DNA of 64,000 nt from an uncultured Desulfuromonas sp. Lineage in GTDB: Bacteria > Desulfobacterota > Desulfuromonadia > Desulfuromonadales > Desulfuromonadaceae. The DNA lies in the NCBI RefSeq assembly GCF_963676955.1, contig NZ_OY781461.1, forward strand, positions 2,908,225 to 2,972,224. Reading direction: 5' to 3'. Of the stretch, positions 35,286 through 43,564 are shown piece by piece; the first letter of the stretch is position 1, and each line of letters opens with the position of its first letter. Under the pieces are notes generated by a model. The model did no database searches. It saw nothing but the letters and a program-made list of their open reading frames with translations, and had not been told where the DNA came from. The translations under genes were made by a program, and so were the position numbers.

Positions 35286-35338
35286 GGTTCTCCTCTTCGT
35301 AGCAACAGATGGATAAGTGTCAACAGCCTATCGCCGGG

Positions 35339-36121
35339 CTATTTTTCCAGGCCATGGGGATCGATATGGCAACTCAGACAATCGGGGAATTTGCTGTGCA
35401 GGGCAACATCATGAGGGGTGCCGTGACAGGTCATGCATTGCGGCACCATTTTGTGCTGCATTTTGTGGCAGTACGCACAACTCAAGTCATGATGTTTGGT
35501 CGTATTTTTTGCCAGAACCGCCGTTTCTGTCTCATGGCAGCCTGCACAGAAGGACGATTGAATCGTGTCCGGGTATTTCACGACCGTTGGTTTATGCGGC
35601 TGGTGACAGGTGATGCAGTCCTCATAAATCATCTCTTCCGTGTGGGGCTCATGACATTCCAGACACGGTAGGAATTGGCCATGGGCCAAATGGCATTCCT
35701 TACAGTCCAGCTCACTGTGTTTACTAGGGTAGTCAACCAGTTGCGTGCCCTCATTGTCATGGCAGCTGACGCATACCGGTTTGACGGTTCCCGCTGTTTC
35801 AAGGTTGATTTCGAGCGGATAGTGCGGGTAATGACAGGTAATGCAATTGTCGATGGTGTAATGGGTTTTTTCCGCCGGATCATGACACATGGAGCAGGCC
35901 GGAATGATTTCCGTACCCTTGGGCGGATGCTCCAGATGGCAGTCGAGGCAGGTGACGGCGGTGTTGTGCTTGCTTCCGCGTGTGGTGACGTCCGTTACGA
36001 CTTCATCGTGGCATTTTGCACAGTCTTCGGTGCTCAAAGGCAGTGGGGCGGCCAGAGCTCCCGATGCTGTCAGTACCAGTAAAGTCAGACTTAACACAAG
36101 AATTGTGGTACGTCTCATCAT
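35339..36121 (-). CDS. dodecahaem cytochrome c (periplasmic)
   Basis: 260 residues, signal peptide cleaved near ALA-A, no lipobox. 12 CxxCH motifs by count, spaced about 20 residues. Paralogue of the neighbouring 12-haem lipoprotein: same ending, CAYCHKMQH, PQCMTCHGTPHD, CLSCHIDPHGL. A soluble 12-haem protein and an acylated one encoded next to a barrel gene matches the inner and outer cytochromes of a porin-cytochrome complex (compare OmaB/OmbB/OmcB or Ext complexes). AGGAGG precedes ATG; a second ATG follows immediately. Confidence 0.88.
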   Translation of the reverse strand: MMRRTTILVLSLTLLVLTASGALAAPLPLSTEDCAKCHDEVVTDVTTRGSKHNTAVTCLDCHLEHPPKGTEIIPACSMCHDPAEKTHYTIDNCITCHYPHYPLEINLETAGTVKPVCVSCHDNEGTQLVDYPSKHSELDCKECHLAHGQFLPCLECHEPHTEEMIYEDCITCHQPHKPTVVKYPDTIQSSFCAGCHETETAVLAKNTTKHHDLSCAYCHKMQHKMVPQCMTCHGTPHDVALHSKFPDCLSCHIDPHGLEK

Positions 36122-36180
36122 GTTTTTCCTCCTGAACGTTGAATTTCATGGTGTGTCAACATCCTTGACACAATGCGTGG

Positions 36181-37185
36181 TTACTCAACCTTTGGCGAGG
36201 CCGAGATCGAAAATTGCTGTATGCGGTGGTTAAACGTATCCGCGATAAAAAGATCACCCTGTGCATTAACACAAACATCGGTGGGATAGAGAAACCATCC
36301 AGGACGAGTGCCTTTGCCACCGATTTCAAACAAATAGTCCCCTTTCAAGGTGTAGGCCGAAAGCGCGTGTCGCAAATAATCGACAATCAAAATACGGTTA
36401 TTTTTGCGATCCACTGCCAGCCCGCGAGGACGGGCCAATTTTCTTTCGGCACCACCTTTTTCACCGAATTTGTACTGATACGATTCTTTACGGTCATAGA
36501 CATAGACACGACCACGCTCTTCACTGAGGAAATAAAGATCGCCCTGTTCATCGCAGGCCATAGCCTGAATGGGAGCCGGTTCTGAAACCCCTAATGTTTC
36601 ATCGCGTGGCACTAATTTATGGAGAAAATGCCAGTTTTGATCGAAGACAAAGATTTCGCCGGCTTCAAACGCCAGAATGTAAAAACGGTTGTCGATGCCG
36701 GCCACAATCTGTCTCGCTGTAAATTCTCCAAGTTGTGGATTGATTTCATCCAGGTAGATGATCTCTTCAACAATAAACGCCGGGTTGACCCGGGCAATGT
36801 ATCCTTTCTTCCCCTGTGCGTTGGAGCAGACGACATACAGACCATTTTTATGCGGGAAGCAACTGGTGATGGCCTGCAATCCCCGTCCTTTGCCGAGACT
36901 GGCAACCGGGAACAGATCGCTGTTGTAAAAAACCAGCTGACCATTTCCTGCATCGGTGAGGATAACTTCATCCCTGCCGGCGTCATAGACGACGGTTGTC
37001 GGATAGGACAGCGGGTGGTTTTCATCATCCGAGCTGCACATTTTTTCCAGTCGAATCGTATTAACATCCTGCTCGGCCACGGATCGATTCGACAAAACCA
37101 GGACAAACAATATCGCGATAATGACCATGGGCGTTGCATCGCAATGCGGATGTATTTTTTTGCTGATTCCGTTCAATAAAGTCAT
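36181..37185 (-). CDS. NHL-repeat beta-propeller protein, first gene of the operon
   Basis: 334 residues with an N-terminal signal or anchor (about 20-36: MVIIAILFVLVLSNRSVA). The mature part is six NHL-type blades, for example NGQLVFYNSDLFPVASLGKG, PRGLAVDRKNNRILIVDYLRHALSAYTLKG and PTDVCVNAQGDLFIADTFNHRIQQF. No catalytic residues. The translation start is uncertain: ATG 37185 gives a 19-residue leader before the hydrophobic stretch, ATG 37128 would start at it, and neither has a good ribosome site. A 20-bp palindrome lies 26 bases upstream of 37185. Likely a docking or surface-scaffold protein for the cytochromes. Confidence 0.82.
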   Translation of the reverse strand: MTLLNGISKKIHPHCDATPMVIIAILFVLVLSNRSVAEQDVNTIRLEKMCSSDDENHPLSYPTTVVYDAGRDEVILTDAGNGQLVFYNSDLFPVASLGKGRGLQAITSCFPHKNGLYVVCSNAQGKKGYIARVNPAFIVEEIIYLDEINPQLGEFTARQIVAGIDNRFYILAFEAGEIFVFDQNWHFLHKLVPRDETLGVSEPAPIQAMACDEQGDLYFLSEERGRVYVYDRKESYQYKFGEKGGAERKLARPRGLAVDRKNNRILIVDYLRHALSAYTLKGDYLFEIGGKGTRPGWFLYPTDVCVNAQGDLFIADTFNHRIQQFSISASPKVE

Positions 37186-37210
37186 CTGTTGCCGTAATAT
37201 CTTTTGTTAT

Positions 37211-37230
37211 AGTGGGGCATATGCCCCACT
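37211..37230. promoter_or_regulatory. perfect 20-bp palindrome upstream of the cytochrome operon
   Basis: AGTGGGGCAT followed by its exact reverse complement. On the minus strand it is followed immediately by CTATAAC, about 26 bases before the first start codon, so it overlaps or abuts the promoter. It shares GTGGGG...GCCCC with the two sites at 19385-19427. Probable operator or activator site. Confidence 0.6.
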
Positions 37231-37415
37231 GTGCGGATCGGGTCCCGCGTCAAATCACACTTTGATTCCAAGGCCGATCCCCTCTCTTTCCCACAGTGTT
37301 GTGACCGTGGTTAATGTGAATGAATGCTCTTTTTTTTCGTAAAAAAGCACTTTTGGGCGTTCATGCGACGTTGAAAAAGGACGGTTTGTTTCAAATCGGT
37401 GAGCCGAGGCAAAGA

Positions 37416-37431
37416 TGGTTGCTTTTTTGCA
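37416..37431 (+). promoter_or_regulatory. candidate sigma54 promoter of the regulator gene
   Basis: TGGTTGCTTTTTTGCA: the invariant GG and GC are 10 bases apart and the -12 box is a full TTGCA, while the -24 box has TGGTTG instead of TGGCAC. Transcription would start near 37443, leaving a leader of about 120 bases before the sigma54-dependent regulator, which would imply autoregulation. Confidence 0.45.
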
Positions 37432-37563
37432 ATTGCCTATTTCCGTCCCGTCACCGGCAGGAGATTGCAACAATGAAACCAATTTTTTACCGGCCGGGAA
37501 TCTCTATCGGTTCCGGGTACGACAGGGACGGCAAAATTCATAGACTGAAGGGATTGTTCCAGC

Positions 37564-38976
37564 ATGAATAACGAACGGATTTTAGTTGTTGATGATGAAA
37601 AGCTGATCAACTGGTCGCTGGTAGAAATGCTTGAGGCGGCCGGTTATGTCGTGGATTCGGCAGCCACCGGAGAAGAAGCCCGGCAGAAATTCGTAAATTT
37701 TCAGCCTGATATGATTTTGCTGGATATCGCTTTGCCCGATGCCAATGGCATGGAATTGCTGCAAGAGTTCAAGTCTCAGGATGAGCAGGTGATGGTGATC
37801 ATGATTACTGCAAATGCAGATCTTGATTCAACGGTGAAGTCTCTTAAGCTGGGGGCCGATGAATACATAGGCAAGCCGTTTAATCTGGATGTGATCGAAC
37901 ATCGGGTTCGGCAGATTCTCGACAAGAGGCGTTTGAAAAAACAAAGTTCAACCAATAAACGGATTTTAAGGCGTAAAAATGATTTTGATCAATTGGTCGG
38001 CAGTTCCGCCAAAATGATCGAAGTGTTCAAAATGACTAAGATCTGTGCCGAGAGTGATTGCAAAACGATCCTGATTCTTGGCGAAAGCGGCACGGGGAAA
38101 GAACTTGTCGCCCGTGCCATTCATATGCACAGCTCGAGATCAGAGGCACCATTCATAGACGTTAACTGCGCGGCAATTCCGGATAATCTGCTGGAAAATG
38201 AGTTGTTCGGTCATGAAAAGGGGGCATTTACGGATGCGTCTCAGCGTGAAGAGGGGATTTTCGAATGTGCCGATGGTGGGACCGTTTTTCTCGATGAAAT
38301 TGGTGATATGCCGTTGGCCATGCAGACCAAGATTCTTAAAGTGATCGAAACAAGACGTTATCGGCGTGTGGGAGGGCGAGTTAATCTTGAGGCCAATGTC
38401 CGAATTGTTGCCGCAACCAACCAGGACCTGCCTGGTTTAGTCGAAAAAGGGCTGTTCCGTGGCGATTTGTATTACCGGCTTAATGTCATGTGTATTCATC
38501 TTCCACCATTACGTGAACGGATCGAATGTATTCCCAGCCTGGTGGATTATTTTATCGGTCGGCTCAATGCTGAATACGGCAAGAAGGTTCAAGGCATTGA
38601 AGACGAGACAATGGCCTATTTAAAACAGTATGCATGGCCGGGAAATGTGCGTGAGCTACGTAATGCCATAGAGAGAGCGATGATGCTTGATCCTTCCACA
38701 ATGTTGACACCGAATTTTTTACCTGCCGAAATACGTCAGCTTGCCAAACCGTTTATTCGAGCTGATGTTGTGCCGGAGGGAGAAACCGACACCGGCGAGC
38801 CTTTTGGCTCCGTTATCACGTTACCTCCAGATGGTATTACCCTGGATGAAGTTGAAAAAATGCTGATTCAACAGGCTCTGCAACGTTTCAACGGAAATCA
38901 AACCAAAGCGGCCCACTGTCTGGGGATGAGTCGCGATACCATTCGCTACAGAATGAAAAAATTTGATTTAAACTGA
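37564..38976 (+). CDS. sigma54-dependent response regulator (NtrC family)
   Basis: 470 residues: a receiver domain with phospho-acceptor Asp54 (ILLDIALPD) and Lys103; an AAA+ domain with Walker A GESGTGKE (173-180), a Walker B of the form GGTVFLDEIGD, and the sigma54-contact loop GAFTDA at 220-225 (consensus GAFTGA); and a Fis-type helix-turn-helix at the end (NGNQTKAAHCLGMSRDTIRYRM). It should drive transcription by ATP hydrolysis at sigma54 promoters. It is divergent from the cytochrome operon and 17 bases ahead of an octahaem cytochrome gene, so these are its likely targets. The cognate kinase is not in the locus. Confidence 0.93.
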   Translation: MNNERILVVDDEKLINWSLVEMLEAAGYVVDSAATGEEARQKFVNFQPDMILLDIALPDANGMELLQEFKSQDEQVMVIMITANADLDSTVKSLKLGADEYIGKPFNLDVIEHRVRQILDKRRLKKQSSTNKRILRRKNDFDQLVGSSAKMIEVFKMTKICAESDCKTILILGESGTGKELVARAIHMHSSRSEAPFIDVNCAAIPDNLLENELFGHEKGAFTDASQREEGIFECADGGTVFLDEIGDMPLAMQTKILKVIETRRYRRVGGRVNLEANVRIVAATNQDLPGLVEKGLFRGDLYYRLNVMCIHLPPLRERIECIPSLVDYFIGRLNAEYGKKVQGIEDETMAYLKQYAWPGNVRELRNAIERAMMLDPSTMLTPNFLPAEIRQLAKPFIRADVVPEGETDTGEPFGSVITLPPDGITLDEVEKMLIQQALQRFNGNQTKAAHCLGMSRDTIRYRMKKFDLN

Positions 38977-38993
38977 TATTTCGAGGATGGTCG

Positions 38994-40388
38994 ATGAATC
39001 GGGGATTTGTTTTTCTATTTATTATTTTTCTGGGATCGTGGTCTCCTGCTGAGGCCGAGGTGAACTACTCCAGCTCAGCCCATGCGGATTCTTCCTATGG
39101 CGTTCAACGCACGGGGCTTGGTCACTATGCTCAGGGCAATTGTGCCCACTGTCATGAGCAGCACGCTTCCGTAGAAAATAATCAAGCACAAAACTTTTTA
39201 GTGTTTTCGCAAACAGACCCTACAAACACGGCCCCCTATAGTGAATCAGAGAATTTCTGTTTTCAGTGTCATGCCTCTCTCGTCGTTAATTATGATTATT
39301 CAACAGTTTTTGGCGGACATCAGGAGGCTTCAGGAAGTGGCGGAGCCTCTCCGGAATCCATTCTTGAAGCCTTTAACAAAGCCCATAGCCACGACCTCGA
39401 CGATATCTATAACCACGCGATCAATCATCCGGATCAATTCCCCTGGTTTACTGAGGCCAGCAACCCCTGCACAGCTTGTCACAATCCCCATTTGGCACGC
39501 CGGAATCATAATAATCCGGATAATCCGGTTCTGAGTGTCATGTCATTGCCGGATGAGCATCTCTCGTTGTATGGCGACGGCGACGGTGATGGTGATAGCA
39601 GTGATGGCGATGAAGGCAGTGCCGTCAGTGAACGGATGAACAAATGGAGTGCTGCGCCCGTGTATATTTCCCCCAACAATGAACCTGCGCCAGTGGATAC
39701 TCCGGATTACAATACCTTTTGCCTGTATTGTCATTCTGCCCCGGTCGCCATCAGCAATGATGACCGACCGTATTATCATGGCGGCACGGTCGGGCAATTG
39801 CTGGCTATTGATTGGGAAGACAATGGTGGCGACGGAGTGCAGAGCGGAACCTATATTGTTCCTGGGGATAAGCACGGATACAATACGGCCACGAGCTATG
39901 CCGCCGTGGAAGCACCATTCAATATTTACGGCACCAGCAATGTTCCAGGGGATGTCATGCTGTCGTGTACCAACTGCCATGAAGCTCATGGCTCTGAAAA
40001 TGATTACATGCATCGCCGCTGGATCAACAACACCGCCCTCGGTGTGGTGATTACCGGTGTCACCAATGAAGCCGGGGCACACTGTGTTCCGTGCCATACG
40101 GAAGATCCTGACGGCGGATGGAAACAGACCCACCACGGGGCCGATGTTGTTGATGGCGAGGTGCTGTTTCAGAACGATAATCCCTACGTAGCCAATGCGC
40201 ACGCTGGTTGCACTTATTGTCATGGTGCCACACAGCGAAGTGATCCTGATTTTCCCATCCCGTGTGAAGATTGTCATTTCCACGGTTCCTATGTTGACGA
40301 AAACGACAAGTACACGGCTGCCGGGCAAGCTGCCGGTGTCAAATACGTCAAGCCGGATAAGTCGCCGTATCGGCGTAAAACCTTTTAG
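38994..40388 (+). CDS. octahaem cytochrome c
   Basis: 464 residues, signal peptide ending near AEA-E. Eight CxxCH motifs (CAHCH, CFQCH, CTACH, CLYCH, CTNCH, CVPCH, CTYCH, CEDCH). The early HYAQGNCAHCHEQHAS and late CTNCHEAHGSEND segments are typical of outer-surface cytochromes of this order. An insertion near residue 195 is a run of Gly-Asp repeats (YGDGDGDGDSSDGDEG), which looks like a calcium-binding or flexible acidic loop. Haem density is lower than in its neighbours, so more polypeptide covers each haem. GAGGAT precedes the ATG, 17 bases after the regulator; the two form an operon. A variant palindromic repeat follows the stop. Confidence 0.88.
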   Translation: MNRGFVFLFIIFLGSWSPAEAEVNYSSSAHADSSYGVQRTGLGHYAQGNCAHCHEQHASVENNQAQNFLVFSQTDPTNTAPYSESENFCFQCHASLVVNYDYSTVFGGHQEASGSGGASPESILEAFNKAHSHDLDDIYNHAINHPDQFPWFTEASNPCTACHNPHLARRNHNNPDNPVLSVMSLPDEHLSLYGDGDGDGDSSDGDEGSAVSERMNKWSAAPVYISPNNEPAPVDTPDYNTFCLYCHSAPVAISNDDRPYYHGGTVGQLLAIDWEDNGGDGVQSGTYIVPGDKHGYNTATSYAAVEAPFNIYGTSNVPGDVMLSCTNCHEAHGSENDYMHRRWINNTALGVVITGVTNEAGAHCVPCHTEDPDGGWKQTHHGADVVDGEVLFQNDNPYVANAHAGCTYCHGATQRSDPDFPIPCEDCHFHGSYVDENDKYTAAGQAAGVKYVKPDKSPYRRKTF

Positions 40389-40392
40389 GGGC

Positions 40393-40433
40393 TTCGGGGC
40401 GTTCTCGTTCGTCTGATTGAGAACGCCCCCGAA
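40393..40433. repeat. dispersed palindromic repeat, variant copy
   Basis: Arms TTCGGGGCGTTCTC and GAGAACGCCCCCGAA pair over 14 positions with one bulged C; the loop includes GTCTGATT. Same core as the copies at 5403 and 10418 (CTGATTGAGAACGCCCCC). It lies 5 bases after the octahaem gene stop and may serve as a hairpin 3' end. Confidence 0.7.
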
Positions 40434-40475
40434 TGATTCCGACCTGTTGAATCGTTTTTTTGAGGGAATGGCTGG

Positions 40476-40694
40476 CTAAAGTTTCATCAAGGACACCAAC
40501 TTGAAATTGTCGTCAAATTCAATGATAAAACGACCATGGATTCCCGAATGGGTAAGGAATTTGCGAAAGTTTCCGGCAGGAAGTTTGAGGGTTTGGCCAT
40601 TGTCGGCGTGAATACGAATCCAGGCTGCTGATCCCTGATAGTAGCGCAGGTACTCGTCGACGGAAATGTTCAGTGAAAAGGTGGTTCGTGCCAT
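40476..40694 (-). CDS. DUF2835 family protein
   Basis: A 72-residue protein. It matches the short DUF2835 pattern: FSLNISVDEYLRYYQG, then LPAGNFRKFLTHSGIHGRFIIEFDDNFK. No signal peptide or membrane segment. The ATG at 40694 follows AGGAGG; a longer open frame upstream has no support. The function is unknown. It is a single gene, convergent with the octahaem cytochrome gene. Confidence 0.85.
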   Translation of the reverse strand: MARTTFSLNISVDEYLRYYQGSAAWIRIHADNGQTLKLPAGNFRKFLTHSGIHGRFIIEFDDNFKLVSLMKL

Positions 40695-40916
40695 AAACGT
40701 GGGCCCTCCTGAGACGGAAAACCGTGATCCACAGAGGCTGTGGATAACTTCTGGAAAACTCGCTGAATAAAAAGCTAAACTCCTCGTTTTGCGAAGGATT
40801 TGACAGTTTGCATAAAAAATAGGCATATGCAAAATATCTAATAAATACAATGTGTTATGAGTTTAAAAACGTCTAAAAACAGCAGTTTGTTGAATTTTGT
40901 ATACAGTTGTGTCTTT

Positions 40917-41891
40917 TCAGGCTTTTAACTGTTCAAGGCCTTTTTCAATGGTGATTTTTGGTTGATAATTCAGGTCCTTTTTGGCGGCTTCCATGGAAAA
41001 CCAATGCGCCGTGGACAGTTCTTTCGCCACAAACCGGGTCATGGGCGGTTCCTGTTTCAAGGGCAGGATTCGGAAGAGCGTTTCACAGACGCCGCCGAGA
41101 AAATAGGCCAGTTGGCGTGGAACGGTTTTGGTTACCGGCGGGATATTCTGGGTGGCCAGAATCGCATTGACAATATCCCACAGATAGCGCGGGTCATCCT
41201 GTGAAATAAAATAGCATTTGCCGCTGATCTGGCTGCCGACAGCGAGTCTGTCACCGGCGAGCAGATGGGCATCGGCGGCATTGTCCACATAGATGCAGTC
41301 AACCCGGTGATCCTGCTTGCCGATACGGCGCAGTTTACCCTGACGGCCCCCTTCGATGATGCGTGGGGTCAGATGATTATCTCCCGGTCCCCAGATCAGG
41401 TGCGGTCGCAGCGCTACCGTGGCCAGGGTGTCATCATTGGCGGCAATGACCCGTTGTTCGGCGAGCGCTTTGGTTTGTGGATAGGCGGTTTCATAATGGT
41501 CGGGGTAGGGTTGTGATTCGTCAACGCCCTCCATGGATTCCCCATTGAACACCACACTGGGTGAACTGGTATAGACCAGTTTGCTGACGCCGCAGTTGCG
41601 ACAAGCACGGATGACGTTCTCCGTACCGACGACATTGGCCTGATAATACTCCGCGTAATCGCCCCAGATACCGGCTTTCGCGGCAACATGATAGACCATG
41701 TCGCAGTCGTTAACCGCGTCTGTCAGCTTATTCAGTTCCGTCAAATCGCCATTAAACTGGCTGACGCCCAGTTGATCGAGATGAGGATAATGACGGCGTG
41801 AGTAACTGCGCACCTGATGGCCCTGTCGGCAGAGCTTGCGGACGATGGCCGTGCCGAGAAAACCGCCGCCTCCGGTCACCAGAATGATCAT
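40917..41891 (-). CDS. oleD: OleD, 2-alkyl-3-ketoalkanoic acid reductase
   Basis: 324 residues, short-chain dehydrogenase of the NAD-dependent epimerase type. Nucleotide loop TGGGGFLG at the N-terminus; the catalytic Tyr137-x-x-x-Lys141 is seen in AYPQTK. Within the ole pathway it reduces the beta-keto acid made by OleA to a beta-hydroxy acid using NADPH. ATG 41891 overlaps the oleC stop (ATGA) and has AAGGAG upstream. Last gene of the operon. Other extended SDRs share these motifs, but the A-B-C-D order makes the call secure. Confidence 0.92.
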   Translation of the reverse strand: MIILVTGGGGFLGTAIVRKLCRQGHQVRSYSRRHYPHLDQLGVSQFNGDLTELNKLTDAVNDCDMVYHVAAKAGIWGDYAEYYQANVVGTENVIRACRNCGVSKLVYTSSPSVVFNGESMEGVDESQPYPDHYETAYPQTKALAEQRVIAANDDTLATVALRPHLIWGPGDNHLTPRIIEGGRQGKLRRIGKQDHRVDCIYVDNAADAHLLAGDRLAVGSQISGKCYFISQDDPRYLWDIVNAILATQNIPPVTKTVPRQLAYFLGGVCETLFRILPLKQEPPMTRFVAKELSTAHWFSMEAAKKDLNYQPKITIEKGLEQLKA

Positions 41892-43564
41892 GACAACTCC
41901 TTGGCCGCCCATACGGCCAGTTTTTCCCGGAAAATCTTGGCGTTGTGGCGAATATCCACGGGAAATCGGGGGTGGAAGAGAATTTCGTCAATGGCCTGGG
42001 TGTGGGGATAATTTTTCTGAATGTCGCGCAACTGCCGGCGAATGGTGTCATGACGCTCTTTACCAACGGCTGAATTCAGCTCAACACAGAGTACCGCACG
42101 CTGATTGGGGCGGTTGCCGATGCCGACCAGGGCGGTGCGAAACACGTCGCCATGGGTGTTGAACACCGCTTCGCAGGGGATGCTGAACAGGGTTGTTCCG
42201 TTGTGTTCGACGCGGTGGTCTTTACGGCCACAGAACCAGATGCGTCCTTGCTCATCACGATAGCCGACATCGCCCATGCGGTGGTAGAAGGTGCCGTCAT
42301 CGACAAAAATTTTAGAGCGTTTGTCGGACTCTTCACGGTTGAAATAGCCGCTGGTCACCTGGGGACCGCGAACACAGATTTCGCCGATCACCCCATCTGC
42401 GACGGTCAGACCGTCTGACCAGTGTTCGATGGGCGCATCATCAATGGCGATGATCCGCACATCGATGATCGGTTGACCAACGCAGGTCCCTTTGCCCTGA
42501 TCCGACAGATAGCGGGTTTCCCCCAGCAACGTGGTGCTGTCGATGGAGCACACCGGCAGCGATTCTGTTGCCCCGTAAGGGGTATAGATTTTCGCTTCGG
42601 GCGCCATCAGAGAGGAGAACTGCTCCAGAACCGTGGCCGGGACCGGGGCTCCGGCGGAAATCACCCGTTTGAGGGTCGGCAGCTGTTTGTGTTGATGTTG
42701 GCCCTGCTGGGCGACACGACGCAGCAACGCCGGTGAGCCGAACATATTAGTCACGCCGAAATTGTCAATGGCTTCAAAAATGCGTTGCGGATTGACCTGC
42801 GCCGGGCGGGTGGCATCCATGTCGGGGATCACCGCGGTCATGCCGAGAGCCGGAGAAAACAAGGCAAACAGGGGGAAGGTGCAGAGGTCGATTTCGCCCG
42901 GTTCAATGGCGTAGAGCTGTTTCAAGGCCGCAATCTGGGCATTGAAATTGGTGTGGGTGTAAATCGCTCCTTTGGGGGGACCGGTACTGCCGCTGGTAAA
43001 CAGGATCGCCGCTGTTTCATTCGGTTGCGGCTGGTGGGCGGTGAACGGCGCGGAATCCGGGACTCTCTGCACTAACGTGCGTAACGTCGGCACCGTGGAG
43101 CGCAGTGAGACGCCGGTGGTGATGGCCAGCCGCAAAGACGTTTTGCCCCAGCCGAGCAGCAACCGGGCGACATGGGCCTTGTCGATGCCGATAAAGACCT
43201 CCGGCTGAACCTCTTCCAGACACTGCTTGATGTTTTTGACCCCCATGCCCGGATCAATGAGCACCGGAACGGCGCCCAGTTTGAACAGGGCAAAGGTCAG
43301 CGAGAAGAAATTCAGACTCGGTTTCACCATCAACACCGTGCGATCTCCACGGCGAACACCGTATTGACTTAAGGCGGCGGCGATACGATTGCTCTGTTGT
43401 TCAAGTTGTTGATAGGTGAGGTGAGTGTAGCTGACGTGACCGTCCCGATCGCGTCCTTCAGGGAAAATAACCGCTGCCGTATAAGGCTGTTGTTCCGCAC
43501 GACGGGTCAGATGAATGGCAAGGTTTTCGGTCAGGTCACAATCCATCATGGTTTTTTGCGTCAC
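41888..43564 (-). CDS. oleC: OleC, beta-lactone synthetase
   Basis: 558 residues, ANL adenylating enzyme. The P-loop-like motif ILFTSGSTGPPKG and the later YTPYGATES and GDVGYRDEQGRIWFCGRKDHRVE segments are intact. OleC activates the beta-hydroxy acid from OleD and closes it to a beta-lactone. The GTG start at 43564 overlaps the oleB stop (GTGA), and AGGAA precedes it; the first ATG comes five codons later. As with other OleC proteins, it is not expected to make a CoA ester even though it resembles acyl-CoA ligases. Confidence 0.92.
   Translation of the reverse strand: MTQKTMMDCDLTENLAIHLTRRAEQQPYTAAVIFPEGRDRDGHVSYTHLTYQQLEQQSNRIAAALSQYGVRRGDRTVLMVKPSLNFFSLTFALFKLGAVPVLIDPGMGVKNIKQCLEEVQPEVFIGIDKAHVARLLLGWGKTSLRLAITTGVSLRSTVPTLRTLVQRVPDSAPFTAHQPQPNETAAILFTSGSTGPPKGAIYTHTNFNAQIAALKQLYAIEPGEIDLCTFPLFALFSPALGMTAVIPDMDATRPAQVNPQRIFEAIDNFGVTNMFGSPALLRRVAQQGQHQHKQLPTLKRVISAGAPVPATVLEQFSSLMAPEAKIYTPYGATESLPVCSIDSTTLLGETRYLSDQGKGTCVGQPIIDVRIIAIDDAPIEHWSDGLTVADGVIGEICVRGPQVTSGYFNREESDKRSKIFVDDGTFYHRMGDVGYRDEQGRIWFCGRKDHRVEHNGTTLFSIPCEAVFNTHGDVFRTALVGIGNRPNQRAVLCVELNSAVGKERHDTIRRQLRDIQKNYPHTQAIDEILFHPRFPVDIRHNAKIFREKLAVWAAKELS

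Larger units (their letters stand above)
37186..37563. other. divergent control region of the cytochrome locus
   Basis: About 380 bases between the minus-strand operon and the plus-strand regulator. It contains the perfect palindrome at 37211-37230 and a sigma54-type promoter match at 37416-37431 (listed separately). An open frame at 37320-37571 overlaps the regulator start and lacks protein-like features, so it is not called. Confidence 0.6.

Noticed and set aside
37186-37563. c-di-GMP or cGAMP (GEMM) riboswitch before the cytochrome genes
   Set aside because: Such switches precede cytochrome genes in Geobacter, so I looked here and at 8825-9200 and 19286-19496. The conserved GCAAAGC-type core and paired stems are not present.
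39543-40328. 261-codon minus-strand open frame opposite the octahaem cytochrome
   Set aside because: Antisense of haem-rich coding sequence; haem motifs on the plus strand decide the case.
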